DNA of 64,000 bases from Trichobilharzia regenti. Taxonomy: Eukaryota; Platyhelminthes; Trematoda; Strigeidida; Schistosomatidae. Location: NCBI GenBank assembly GCA_944472135.2, contig OX235270.1, positions 59,091,267 through 59,155,266 of the forward strand. The letters are read 5' to 3'. Shown here piece by piece: positions 10,514 to 22,700 of this stretch. Both the position numbers and the translations under genes were made by a program. The first letter of the stretch is position 1. Each line of letters begins with the position of its first letter. The notes under the pieces are model-generated. The model searched no databases. It was given only the letters and a program-made list of their open reading frames with translations, and had not been told where the DNA came from.

Positions 10514-12039
10514 CTACTTACGGCTCTCAGATTGTTGTCCAACTGCAAGATTACCACCACTGCTGTCTTTCACTACTAGTTCGGGTTTAGCACTATCATC
10601 TGATGATAGGTGGGCTACACGCTGATCCATTACACTGACTGTCTCACAAGTATGCACACCTTCTGGAACTGCATCTGCGTTCAATTCTACTTCACGTTGT
10701 AGTTGTACAGAACCTTTATTTAACTTAGCAGTAGTAGGCATATCCCTCATCTCATAATGATCAACCAAAGACAAATCTGCACTATCATGATCATTACCAC
10801 AAATATTCACTTTACCGTCAAGTTCATCATTTTCAAACTCTTTAATAACAGAAGTAGACAATTTTGGTTCCTCCTCACAAATCATTAAAGGTTTTGTATC
10901 TTCACTCTGACTAGTTATACTTTGTAAACTTGTGGAGTCAGAACTGCACTCTGAAGCAGTAACTCTATGCTGTGACACTCTATTCAACAACGGCTTACCA
11001 GTTGCAACTACAGACTTCTTCACACACCGTTATCGTCACACAATTCGGAGTCAGACCTGGAGTTTACATTTAGCTTATCACTGAACTTGCTCACTGGTTC
11101 ACAGTTCACCTCTGTATGCACCTCTTGCAAACGAGTACAACACAACCGTGTTTGTCTTGCATCTTGTAACTTATCTGTTGAGGATGTACTACGAAACCTG
11201 TTACACTCACTAGATCTATATGCATTACTAGACATCATGGAGCCTTCTCGATATCCACCTCTCTGAGGCTTATTCGTCATCAATGAGTGCGTTTTACCCT
11301 CAGACTGCTCTATTCTAGGGGTGAGATTCAATAGACTGGCAAACTTGCTCATAGATTGATTGACACTAGTATTTACCAGTTTCAGGATATCATCAAACTT
11401 TGGCTCGATACCCTCATCCTCCATACGGGAGCTTATCTTCACCCACTTCCTTTGCAGTCGGGTAGGTAGACGTCTTGCTATTACTTCTAGTATAAAACTC
11501 GAGTTGAGGTCACTCATTCGATTCATCGAAATCATTGCATTCTTGTAAATTAGCAAATTATCTAAAAACTCAGTGAGTGCCTGGGAGTCATCCTGTAATT
11601 GACCACCATTACCCTTAACAGCCTCGAATAATTTCCCTGCAATCATCGAGGGTCTTCCAAACCTTTGACGTAATATGCTCATAGCCTCGTAGTAGCCCTC
11701 TTTCGGCTTCATAAACTTACAGCACTGTATAGCTCTTGCAGCATCTCCAGTGCAATATCTCATCAAATACATTAACTTCAATTCATCATTTAATAGAAAA
11801 CTATTCAGCATCATCTCAAACTCCTTTACAAATTGTAAATATACAGCCGGGTTTCCATCAAAACACCGTGGTTCTAATTTAGGGAGTTTGATGTTCCTAT
11901 TATCCCTGAACGGCGAAACAGTAACATCAACCATGTCATGCTTAACATCAGACACATCGTTACAATTAACAGACAAGTCACCATGACTTACTTTCCTGTT
12001 TGTATCCAAGACACTCTGTCCCTTCTTTGACCCAGGCAT
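10514..12039 (-). pseudogene. BEL/Pao-type Gag, second copy (one frameshift)
   Basis: Minus-strand twin of the Gag at 56161-57570, starting 'MPGSKKGQSVLDTN'. The core 'IKLPKLEPRCFDGNP' through 'YYEAMSILRQRFGRP' and 'RRLPTRLQRKWVKI' fits the DUF1759 Gag region of BEL/Pao elements. A one-base loss near 11023 ends the first frame at 'ELCDDNGV', and the second frame continues with 'KKSVVATGKPLLNRV'. Identity with the other copy is lost at 10522, right after 'QSES', where a GTAAGT donor appears and MULE sequence follows. No protease, RT or integrase is attached to this copy, and its left LTR is not present. Confidence 0.75.
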
Positions 12040-12183
12040 TGTTGAACTTGACCCAATTCCAAAAATGTTCCAGATATTGCTTGTTCAAAGAGGACTTGAC
12101 CGGCACCAGGAAAAATGAACGGCGACTATCCAAACTTTCACCAACTGTTTGAATCCGCCAGATCTGTTTCTATCGTCAGAAAC

Positions 12184-12543
12184 TGTCAATCACGTCTCAT
12201 AAACCGTTAATGCCCAGCTCTCGCTACGCTCGGGCCCACGCTGTTCTTCGAAGATTTCTCAGAAACGCTCAGTTATAACGGACGCAAAAACCAAAACACT
12301 GATCTGCCGCTTTAGATTTGTTTATTGTTACACCAACATATAAAAGGAATAAGCGAACTAAGGTCTGAAAACAAATATTACAATAATAAATCTCTGTATT
12401 ACTTCTGACGATGTTTCACTCTTCTTTCTGAACAGCGACCGATGAGACGATGACTGTCGTATTGATGCCTCCGCGAAAATTGGGGAAGTTGATTTTGAGC
12501 AAACAACCAAGAATTGATCGTTCAATCTTCAACTCCATTGACA
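12184..12543 (-). repeat. LTR of the BEL-type element (copy b)
   Basis: 360-bp repeat bounded by TGTCAAT and ATTGACA, matching the LTRs at 55659-56016 and 59265-59622 in opposite orientation. It lies upstream of the minus-strand gag at 12039 and so is its 5' LTR. The right flank is CR1 ORF1 relic. The partner LTR is missing. Confidence 0.85.
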
Positions 12544-12800
12544 AGTGGTTTGCAGATTTCTTACGAAGACGCAGAACCTGGCATTCAGATACTGAAATGC
12601 TGCACGCCTGTAGACAGATTGCTATAAGTTTGACAATAGGCACATTGTCTGGTATGTTATATCCCCGGTGATCCACCAGCTGTTTGATACGGTCGAATTC
12701 CCTCTGCGAGTCTTACAACCAGACAAACTTTGACTCGCCTAATAGCCCGTAGAGCATAGCCAAAACTTTGTTAAAGCGTTTCGAGGAACTAACTTCGGAA
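12544..12800 (-). pseudogene. CR1 ORF1 relic
   Basis: The minus-strand reading 'GYNIPDNVPIVKL' to 'CQVLRLRKKSANH' matches the conserved ORF1 block of CR1-B ('AYNIPDREPFAKL' to 'CQVLRIRKKSANH', near 32275-32400). The match stops at the BEL-type LTR (12543), which therefore inserted into it. Towards 12800 the reading decays. From 12800 to 13140 I see no further feature. Confidence 0.7.
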
Positions 12801-13140
12801 CGCTGCTATCCTCAAAACTTTCTTAATTTCCCCTTCTAATTCGTGGGCTCGATGGACTTGACGTTAAAATCTTTCAGGTAGTGGTGTTATCTTGCCACTT
12901 TTCGTCCTTTATCCTAAAAACGTTACGTTCTTCTTAGCAATCTTAGATTTCACCTTGTTAATGCGTTGACCGAATTTTTGATGCGTTTTAGAACTGCCTT
13001 CACGTGCTCTACGTGGTCCCTCTCTCTCGTACTGTGTATCACTAGACCACCTCCATAATTAGAAGTCAGTATCTCTATATTTCTTGATGTGGTCCATTGA
13101 ATCATTAGTTATCACATTGTTACCACAAACTAAAGACAAA

Positions 13141-13270
13141 AAGACAGCAACCATGTAATTTAACCTTAAGCCAAATTAATGTAATTTAAATAATGCTTAT
13201 CCATGCCTGTACAACAGGTGTGTCCTAAACAAGTAGGAATAAATATGTACATTATTATATTATCATTACT
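13141..13270 (+). repeat. CR1 3'-end relic
   Basis: The stretch around tatccatgcctgtacaa and the AT-rich tail after it match the 3' end of full-length CR1-A (52530-52612). It is an orphan, 5'-truncated copy of that family. The 270 bp to its right, up to about 13540, show nothing further. Confidence 0.65.
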
Positions 13271-13539
13271 AAATATGCTCGCTAATCGTTTGCGTAATTT
13301 ATCATATCGATGATGCCGGAAATTGGCGTCCCCCATGCACATAAATGAGAGTATATTATTATTATCAACTTGGACATTCCTCACAGTCTTAAGCAGCAAC
13401 TTCATTAATCGCCTAGAGTGAATGGGACGCCTGACAATCCAAAAGATATGCGTTTAAACCAATGTTGTTACCACCCCACAAAGAAAGTGGTCTTGTCCTC
13501 ATCTCCTTGTTTTATTGGCAGTTACCGGTACCCTGATCG

Positions 13540-14350
13540 CAGATCTAACCTGTGAACAGCTTCGCACTTTGTAAGCAACCTATAGTTTCTGCTCTGTTTT
13601 GCGTCGCACACGGTCTCAGATCTGTTAAGCTGTTCAGCTGTCTGAAATCAACACAAAGTCTGTATTTCCCGTTGCTTTGCTTCATTAATAGCACTGGAGA
13701 ACTGACTATATTGGCTATCGGCCTCTTCAATAATTTTGTCCTCAAACATCTCATAAACCTGTAATGCGACCTCGCTTTCTAATTGACACGAAGCTCTTCG
13801 AGTTATGTATGGCCTCATTTGACCGCATGTCACTCACTTTATCACAGTAACCGCACGAATTTCCATCTCCAGTGAAAGGATGCTTGTATTTGTTAAGTAA
13901 CTTCACTACACTTAGGACTTTGGTTACTGCAATCCCTGCTACCTCACTATTCTCATGCATGCTGAAACACCCATACTTCGAAACCACAACCCTTTTCTCC
14001 ACGTTAATCACTGCATCTGCTTCTCGCAAATAGTCTACCTCAAGGATTGTTCGGCGCGAATCAGGTACAACCAGTTATGGAAACGTAAAGTTATCCTTCC
14101 AATACCAACCCTGTAGTCTGCTACTCTCGCGATTCTTAACACGTAGCTGCCAACTCTCTGCATCATCAACGAACACTGCCTTATAGTCTCACATAAGTTC
14201 TTATCTAGGAGTGAGACTACTACCCGTGTGTCAATCACACACCAACTGGCGGTCATTTACGCGCAAATTCGAATATATGTCCCTATTCTCAATTGCTCCA
14301 ATTACCTCTAATGTTGGACAACAGAAATAAGGCACGCTACACCTTTTAAA
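13540..14350 (-). pseudogene. Gypsy protease/RT relic
   Basis: Minus-strand fragments in several frames. The first is a protease piece 'CVIDTRVVVSLLDKN' (14256 downward), in which the catalytic DTG reads DTR. The second is an RT entrance piece 'RPYITRRASCQLESEVALQV', followed by 'IIEEADSQYS' and 'NGKYRLCVDFRQLNS' (13833-13600). The order fits a Gypsy pol whose middle has been deleted. It differs from the CsRn1-like elements in the window, so it is a separate family. Confidence 0.7.
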
Positions 14351-14470
14351 ACCTTTTTTCTGTCATTTTTCTAGGCAAAGGTTTTTCCAGCGCCCCAGTT
14401 TGCCACGTGCAAAACAGCGGTCTCTCCTCACGCTAAGTCTCATGACCCGGAATCGGGACGTAGCACTGAC

Positions 14471-14690
14471 GTCGGTGGCACAGTGGTTAGGACTCCCGCC
14501 GACCATGCACATGGTCCGGGGTTCGAGCCCACGCCGACACACACCTGATATCTATGGTCGGCCCGCGAATTTTGGGCTACCGATATCCATGCTGAAAATT
14601 CCACACTTGTACCAAAAATACAGTGTGGAATCAAGCTGTAATCAAAAATTAAAAAAATTAAATAAAAAATATTGCTGTCTACAATTTTTG
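14471..14690 (+). repeat. tRNA-derived SINE
   Basis: The head (14471-14538) folds like a tRNA. GTCGGTG pairs with CGCCGAC as a 7-bp acceptor-like stem, tggcacagtggttagg fits an internal A box and ggttcgagccc fits a B box. It is 68 nt, slightly short for a working tRNA. It is followed by a non-tRNA body and an A-rich tail (about 14650-14685). No hammerhead core is visible, so it is not the Sm-alpha type. From 14690 to 15000 nothing recognisable is seen. Confidence 0.7.
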
Positions 14691-14999
14691 CCTTGCAGTT
14701 AGCTGTCACTGCGAGCTATTTCGATTTTCCATGATTTCTGGGAATCCGCCAAAGTAGTATACGAAATGTATCCTTCCCGCCTTTTCAAGGGGTGGACATC
14801 GGCAGAGCGCCGCGATTTACTGACGACTTGCACTACTTTCAGTGTTATCTAAGGTACTACGGACTCTTAGTGATTATCCTATCAGGCAGTACCACTAGCG
14901 GTCTCCTACATGAAGCACAATATTGTTTCCGGAGAAATGAGTCTTTTGTGAAAATTTTTTAGCATCTTGGAACGACTGCACATATTTCTAGGATATGAA

Positions 15000-15560
15000 T
15001 GTTCCACTCCATCCATTAATTCCCTTATTCTCGAAGACGTTTGACACAGCTAAACATGATGTTTTCCGTCAGAAAAGTGCGGCTTGAAACATGCGCAAGA
15101 CCATATCTTTAGTTGCTCAGTATGGTCGCCCCGTCAACACTAAGAAGTGACATCAATCTTTCGGAAAGAATCCAGACGCATATTACCAAAGGGCTGGTGG
15201 TTCTCCAGAATAAACCATGCGATGAAAAGCCACAGAAATTACGTCTTCCTAGACTCAGCGGCATAGATTAAGGGTTGACCTGATTACTACTCACAAAATT
15301 ACAAATGAATAAAAGCACGCAAACATAGGTGTTCTGTGAATTGGTCATCATGGGCTTCCTCGTGGCAGTCCATAAGGATAGAGCATTGGAGATCAAAGAC
15401 TCGAGTGATCTCCCATTTCTTTCTATTTAGAGTTTGCTGCCTGTAGAAGTCTTCACCGGTAGATGCAGCTAATAGACCGTCGGTAAGAACCTTCAAGCAG
15501 AGGCTTGACAATCACGTGGCGACACAAGGATTGCGTCCCACCTCACTATTATTGGGTATA
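15000..15560 (+). pseudogene. Non-LTR retrotransposon C-terminal relic
   Basis: Frame-broken plus-strand text. It includes 'LVVLQNKPCDEKPQKLRLPRL' in two readable parts and later 'FYLEFAACRSLHR', which match the post-RT C-terminal region of CR1/Jockey-type proteins (consensus-like 'YEERLRxLxLPSLxxRR'). RT and endonuclease are absent. It is old: several stops and shifts occur within 500 bp. Confidence 0.55.
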
Positions 15561-16639
15561 TATTTAAGGTCTTGCCTTACTACTGCATATTCGCATTCTA
15601 TTACTTACTATTCGCATATTCGCATATCATTCTTCTTACTACCCTCCCAGGTCATTCGCTCACTTAACTGCTGATGAAGTTTATTTCTGCCTATATCCTC
15701 TTTGTCTTTTTGTACGTTTTTTAAGCTTACACAATTTGCACTTGTTATATCCACTATTAATATCTCCATTTTCGACTAAAGGTGAAAGGATGAAGTTTAT
15801 TCACAGCAACAACACGGCCCTAGCACACTAGGAACCAATCGCTGAATTACTCCCACAGGAGACAATCCAATCTACGAAAGTAAATTTTAGAACAAGCTAC
15901 ACAGCCGTCTACCGGAAAGCAGACGTAAGTATTTACTTTATAACAAAGAATCAAGTGCGCATACGTCAGTTCTGTCTGCATTGTTTCGTAAAAGCAAGAG
16001 ATCATGTGACATAACAATCTTCGAATTAGTGCCACCTTTATCTGGTGGGTATTAGGACATTTCAATAAATAGGTCTAAATATATTAGCATGATATCATGA
16101 AAATTCAATTACATAGGTCTAACTTTTGTACTTACTGCTTCCTTCAATCCACTATACTTTGTAGACATTGGTGTGAAGTATTATTTTTGGATAAGCGTGC
16201 ACGAAGTATAATGCATTTCAAGATTATAATGTCAACGAAAATATGTGTGTCATGAAAAATCTCATTTAGCAAGTATCCGGAAAAAATGAATTGTCATCAA
16301 ACCTCCACGACGACCAACTACAAAGCTACAAATACTGCGTATCTAACAGGCAAACCAGCATGCATACAGGTAATTAAAGCAGAACACGAACTTTGCAGGA
16401 GAGCGTTTATTCCACCAAATCGACTTTTAAAAAGTGTGGGGGTACAGTCTTAGGATAAAACAGTTTTACTGGGCTTCATTAATGTTTAGGCTCTGCAACT
16501 CCTGTATCTCCTGGTCCAGGCAGTTGACTCCCGGGTGTCTTTCTGCAAGTACAGAAAATAAAATAATATAAATAAAGTAAAAACAAATAGTGTGATAAAA
16601 TGGGTTTTGTTTCTCTTACAAGTATATGCAACAATTTCA
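15561..16639. other. Intergenic spacer, no clear gene
   Basis: AT-rich sequence with short cattcgcata-type repeats near 15590-15630, possibly the tail of the preceding relic. On the minus strand a splice-like boundary and a short open end occur at about 16480-16552, discussed with the overlapping minus-strand frame at 16640-16793. Nothing else is supported. Confidence 0.4.
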
Positions 16640-16717
16640 CTTTGTTAAAACAACATCGAATGTTCCTTTAATTCTTTCAGTAGTGGAGTCTGCAAGTTGA
16701 ACCGCCAGTTTCAAAAT

Positions 16718-19700
16718 ATGGAGCCCCAGCTGTTTTCGTTGGATGGGTTTTTCGCTGAGTTTTCGAAGTGCACCACGCTGGTGAGAGTTTGTTTATTGTA
16801 ATCTAACAGACTAGCTTCAGTCAATATCTCGTAGCACTGTTAAACTGGGCTTTACTCGTAACCCTGTAGCCTTGGGTTGTGAATTCTTACAGATGGAAGA
16901 GGCTTATGCTGGCCTACCTACTGTTTACAACTCCAGACGCATGATAAAGCAGATTAAAATTTGTTTAAAATCGTTGCAAGATGTGTCGAACCAGTCTATC
17001 CCTTCTGTTCGGCCATTGTTAACACGAATTGAACTATTTGGGATCCTGACCTCATGTTTGAACCTTGTGAGTTTCTGCATATTATATTTCTTTTCCAGCT
17101 GACAAGGCCGATAAATTACTTTGAAAAGTGAGTCTGGTTATGAGATATCAAATCGTTGTAGGCGACTTATCTGGATTTACCAGACGCGTAATAAATCTGA
17201 GCAAGGTATGAAGAAGACAGGTGTTATTAAATGGCATCACTTCGTAGTTTCTGCACGATCAGTATGCTTCGAAATCATTGGATAAAGTGTTTGGGAATCA
17301 GTCCAAATTAAAAGCGCACACTGGAAACTAATGTAGTGGGTTAAGTAGTCATAATCAGACAAAGGCTGAGGTCCGTTTCTTTGTACAAAGTATGAAATGT
17401 ATGTGCTCCTGCCACATTTGTTAGGAAGTGACTGATAGAAAGTTGTAAGAACTGACTTTGTGACCAAGATTTAGTAACTACTTCTCAATGGATGATGCTG
17501 GATTTCTGTCCTTATTAAATACATTTGGATTTTCTGTGGCCTAATAACCATTCAAAAGCTTTTTTGGACGGCATTGGAACGTCATTTTGCTTCTAAACAT
17601 GTATTTAGCCTGGCAACTGCAGGTGAACTTTAAGATGTATTGAAGTATAGTTCAGTCTGATCCTAGGCACAGGAATTGAAAATCTTCACGGTGTAAAGAA
17701 AAGGTATGTGCTGTAGAATGTGTGCTTTATGGTTGACTGAAGCCTCAGAGCTTTTATCTGCATGATTTAATCAACCTTGTCTGGTAGTTTTATGAAGACG
17801 CATTCTCTGCCATGGAAACTGTACTTTAAACGATAATCTTTGTTGTGACATCATTTGAAGCCTTTATTGTTTAATCTGCCGAAGCTAAGAGTCACGTTAA
17901 CATAGTAAGCATCTTGCTTTTGGTAATATTCTTATTAGTATACTTTACAAAATGAATTTCATTCCGAATTGAGTCACTTAGAATGGATGATTCAATGCAT
18001 CACTAAAAATGTTGAGTCGCATATCTAAACTTTATGAATAGTCCATCAACGTGTAGAGAAACCGCTATTTATTTAAAAAAAAATGTGCTTCACTAAAGAC
18101 TTCATTTAACTACAAACTTTTGACATTCTAATAACCGGATAATTCAATGATGTGTATCAGTTAAATGCATTTCAAGTATTATGATTTCTACTAAACGTTA
18201 TTGCCTGTTATTTTTTTTGAAGTTTGAAGTGTCGTCATCAATATGGAAAATAATGTTTACAATATCTGACAATTCTGGAAGATTTTTGGATGCTTCGTAT
18301 GCTTTAGTAAACTACGCCCTTTCAAAAGTTTTCTCACACGAAGAAAACGTTTCGGTGTATGATATTTTGAAATCAGTTCGTAACGAGGTTCTAATGGTTC
18401 TTCAAAATAGTCAAGAGATTCTGGAGTCCTCACATGAAGCCTGTGTAACAGGTAGACTACCTACTCCACACGCACACTTCCAGTCAGTTATTATATCTTT
18501 AGGAAGGGCTTATATCGAACACTATTGTGATGTAAGTTCAAACTATCAAATTATAACTTCTTCGGTTATATTTTATTTTACCCATTAACTGTCATTCATC
18601 CCATAGAAAGGTAGTGTTCTAAAACACTGTAAATCCTACACATCAGATAACAGACGGTGATTTAGTATTATTTGTTGTTGGCCATTCTGAAATGAATTGT
18701 CATCTAAATGTTATCAGCCAACTGTATCATTGGTAACGCATAGCTACAGGTTATTCTTCAGGAAATGTTATTAACTGGAAGCTTGTTTAGTGCAAGTCAC
18801 TGTTTAAATAAAGAATATTTGCAATAGATTCCGTTCTATGTAGGCCTGACACCTTGTTGATACTGAGATATGAAGATGGAAATATGGACAGGAATATTAT
18901 TTCCTCTTGTTGTCTTAGTGATACTCATCTAACTAGTTAGGTTTTATACATCACCGAAATCTTGGTTTGATTACTTTAAGGGTTCCCCCTTTTTATTCCT
19001 TACTTATAAACTTTTACAATTATGATTTTAATTAAATAGTTCGGTATCCTGTTGTAATAGTGGCTACATGTGGACTGTATGACCTGTAAACGATAGTTCA
19101 CTGAACGTTTGACGACTGTACAATTAACACTTTATCAGGTAGATTTTGTAAATAAGTAAAGTGACTCTCATTCGCTATTATATAGCAGCATAAAAACAAG
19201 AATGAGAGAAGACAGCACATAAAACAGTTTTTGAAAGTCTAGGAAATTGAAGATGAACTTCCTATTGAATCTCACTAAATGTGACATTATGATTTCAACC
19301 AGTTTGTTGGAGTTCGAACCCCAGTTCATCTTCCAAGCTCTTGAGAGCCAAGTATTATTAACTTTCATACCATGTGCCCATTAGCACATATGCGGTTTTC
19401 AAGTGTTAATTTGTAGGCATTAAATCAATTTCAGTTTTAATCACGAAATAACTTCAGAAGACCAGGATGTACTAGATAGCTGTTTCACTCTTGTATAGAC
19501 CATAATCAGACATTATAGTAAAAATAACTAACAGATCGAAGATGAAATACGACAATATCGAGACGAGTTTTGTAAGTCATCAACAAAAAATAGTTCTGGT
19601 TAAATGACCTGCGAAAAATAATTCAGTAGATCCTTCAACTGTCTTCATAGTTTTTTTTTCTAAACTTGTTTTGACCTGACAAAGGGTAATATATCTTTCT

Positions 19701-22700
19701 AGACGAATAAATAAAATATAAAATGAAGTGTTGGAAATGCATTCAGACATAAATAGCTTAATTATAAAATATTTCATGTCTGAATGAATTTACGCAGGCT
19801 TACACGTATCTCCTACCGATATCTGCAAATGGCTATGAAGTCTAGGTCCACAGATGCCTGCTAATTGCTTTATTCCAGCTTATGACAGCGTCCAGTAATA
19901 GACAATATGGTGTCATTGAGATCAGTAGCCATATTACGGAGAACTCTTCGCTGATTTCTGTGCCTTCAATGAACTAGTGATTGGTGGCAGCGTATACAAG
20001 TACAAGGCTACATGGGTGTCACCAGACGGGCGGGCCAAAAACCAAATTGACTTCATCTCAATCTCAAGGAAGTGCAGGCGCAGCCTACTGAACACAAAAG
20101 TTAGAAGAGGAGCAGACGTTGGCTCAGGCCACTATCGTGTACAAGGGACAATCCAAATCAAATTAAAAGCTTTCGGAGAAACAGGAGCTGCGAATAGACC
20201 ACAAGCCAAGTTCAACACTCAAAAACTGAAGGACCAGGATACAAAGGTGTTATGTACTGCTGCTGAGTGGTTAATAGTAGTTTTCCCCGTCGCCAATTAT
20301 GTTATGTACTCGTCGAGTAGTTAATAGTCCTGACGCGGAAATAGGGAAATCAGAAGACCACCAGGTTTACGATGATACTTGTATTTTCCAGACAAGGAAA
20401 ATAATTGTCACACAAGAGTGTGAGTGAAATGGCACGTAGTGTAAGAAACGTGGGAACAATTATGAACAAGTGTCTAATACAAAAGTATATATGAAAATGG
20501 CTAATACACGTGAACCAATAAATAGACAGTCTAGACATGATTGGTTGTAATGTCATGTGACAACAAGGTCATACATGTTTATTTAGTTAGTGGACAGACA
20601 AAAGCATATTGTCAGTTATAATGAAATATCGATCCATATACACATAGCAAAATATAATAGACTGTCACACGTCATGTGGCTACATATCATAAGGATATCT
20701 TCACTGCACGGATAAGGGAAAAAGCAGAGACACAAATCAACACTAGCGAAGAGGTCGGCTTCGAAAAGCACTGGGACAACTTGAAAACGGTGTGGAGTCA
20801 AACCTGCGTGGAAGTTCTAGGCAGGAAGAAGAGACAGGACAAACAGTGGCTCACTATGGACACTTGGAAACTAACAGAAGAGAGAAGGATAGTCAAACAA
20901 AAGATTATCCAGTGCACCGACGAGCAACAAAAACAGGAGTTGAATACAAACTACAATACGCTGAACAAAAGAGTGAAGAAGAGTGCCATGGAAGACAGAA
21001 GAAAATATTATGAAGCCATGGCAAGTGGAGCAGAACAGGCAGTAGGCAAAGGAGACCTCGCAACACTCCACCAAACAACTAGGTACCTTTCGGGCAAAAG
21101 TTCGACACAAATTAAGCCAGTGAAGGATCACAATAGGAAGTCAATCACCAAAGAGGTGGAGCAAAGGAAACACTGGGCTAAACACTCCAAAAGACTACTA
21201 AGTCGACCGCCACCTACAACTTGCCCAACAATACCAACAACAGAAGCAGAACTACCAGTTAACATCAGCCCCCCCCCTACGAGAACAGAAGTCCTGAAGG
21301 CAATCAAGATGTCAAAAGCTGGAAAAGCAGCAGGACCAGATGGAATCCCAGCAGAAGCACTGAAAATAGGCCCAGAGACAACAGCGGACTTGATGACGCC
21401 ACTACTGGAGAAGGTGTGGAAAGAGGGCGAGGTACCCGAGGATTGGAAGAAAGGATACTTATTCAAACTGCCAAAGAAAGGAGACTTAAGTCAATGCAAA
21501 AACTGGCACGGAATTATGCTACTGTCCATCCCAAGCAAAATACTAAGCCGCATCATCCTGGAGAGAATCAAACAAGCCAACCTGGATGAAAAACTTTGAC
21601 TGGAACAAGCTGGATTCAGGAGAAACAAGTCATGTATTGATCAAATCGCCAATCTACGGATCATCATTGAACAAAGCTTGGAATGGGAGTCACCTCTCTA
21701 TCTCAACTTCATCGACTTTGAAAAGGCCGTCGACAGCGTCGATCGAGAGGTGATTTGGCAACTACGGAGTGCCGCCAACAATTATACACCTCAGCCATCC
21801 AACAGTTGTACGACAATGCTGCATACTAAATAATCCACGACGGGAGACTCACGGAATCCTTCGAAGAAGTGAAGACGGGAGTAAGACAAGGCTGGCTGGC
21901 TACCTGCTGTCACCAATGATTTTCCTGATTGACGTAGACTTGATAGTGCGGCAGACAGCAGGTCGGTCAACGAGTAGACAAGCATAAAATGGACCCACAC
22001 AAAACACTTGGGGGATATGGACTTCGCCGGTAACATATATGTGTCTGATTTCCCACAAACTGGAAGATATGCAAGTGAAAAGCAACAAGTTGACGGAAGA
22101 AACATCAAAGATAGAACCTCCTTCAGGTGAACACAGAAAAAACAGATTTGGTGATGAAGATTCCTGGCCAACAGCAACAACAGACAACAGTCAGCATGAA
22201 TGGGAGGAGTCTGAGAGAAGCCACCCGCTTCACCTACCTTCCTAACTGGGGAGCATCGTTTCAACTACAGGGGGACGAAACTGACGAGAAGAGAGAGGAT
22301 CGGGAAAGCGAGAGAAGTTTTCATCACTCTCAAGTCTTTGTGGAGGTCAACAGCGCTCAGCATGAAAATGAAAATAAGATGCGAATTTTCAACTCCAATG
22401 TTAAGTCAGTGCTACTTTATGGATCAGAGACTTGCACTGCGCGTCACGAAGAACACTCCGAACAAACTGCACACTTTTATCAACAGCTGCCTTCGCTCAA
22501 CACCACTCAAAATCAGATGGTCGATCAGAAAAGATCAGCAACAGGGTGGGATCTCTGGCAGTTAACGAACGAACTCAGCAGAAAACAATTGTGCAACAAA
22601 TATGAGGGAAGAAATGGAGGTAGATTGGCTGTACTTTGAGAAAAGCATCAAGTGGCATCACACGCCGGCCCAATGCTCAAGTGGAACTCGAATGGGAAGC

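Noticed and set aside
14471..14538. Functional tRNA gene
   Set aside because: 68 nt, with no convincing D and anticodon arms, followed by a SINE body and A-rich tail; read as a SINE head.
14440..14709. 89-codon minus-strand frame across the SINE
   Set aside because: Non-coding repeat sequence; no protein similarity recognised.
21791..22264. 157-codon minus-strand frame
   Set aside because: Antisense to RTE-2 coding text, no recognisable domain; a shadow frame.
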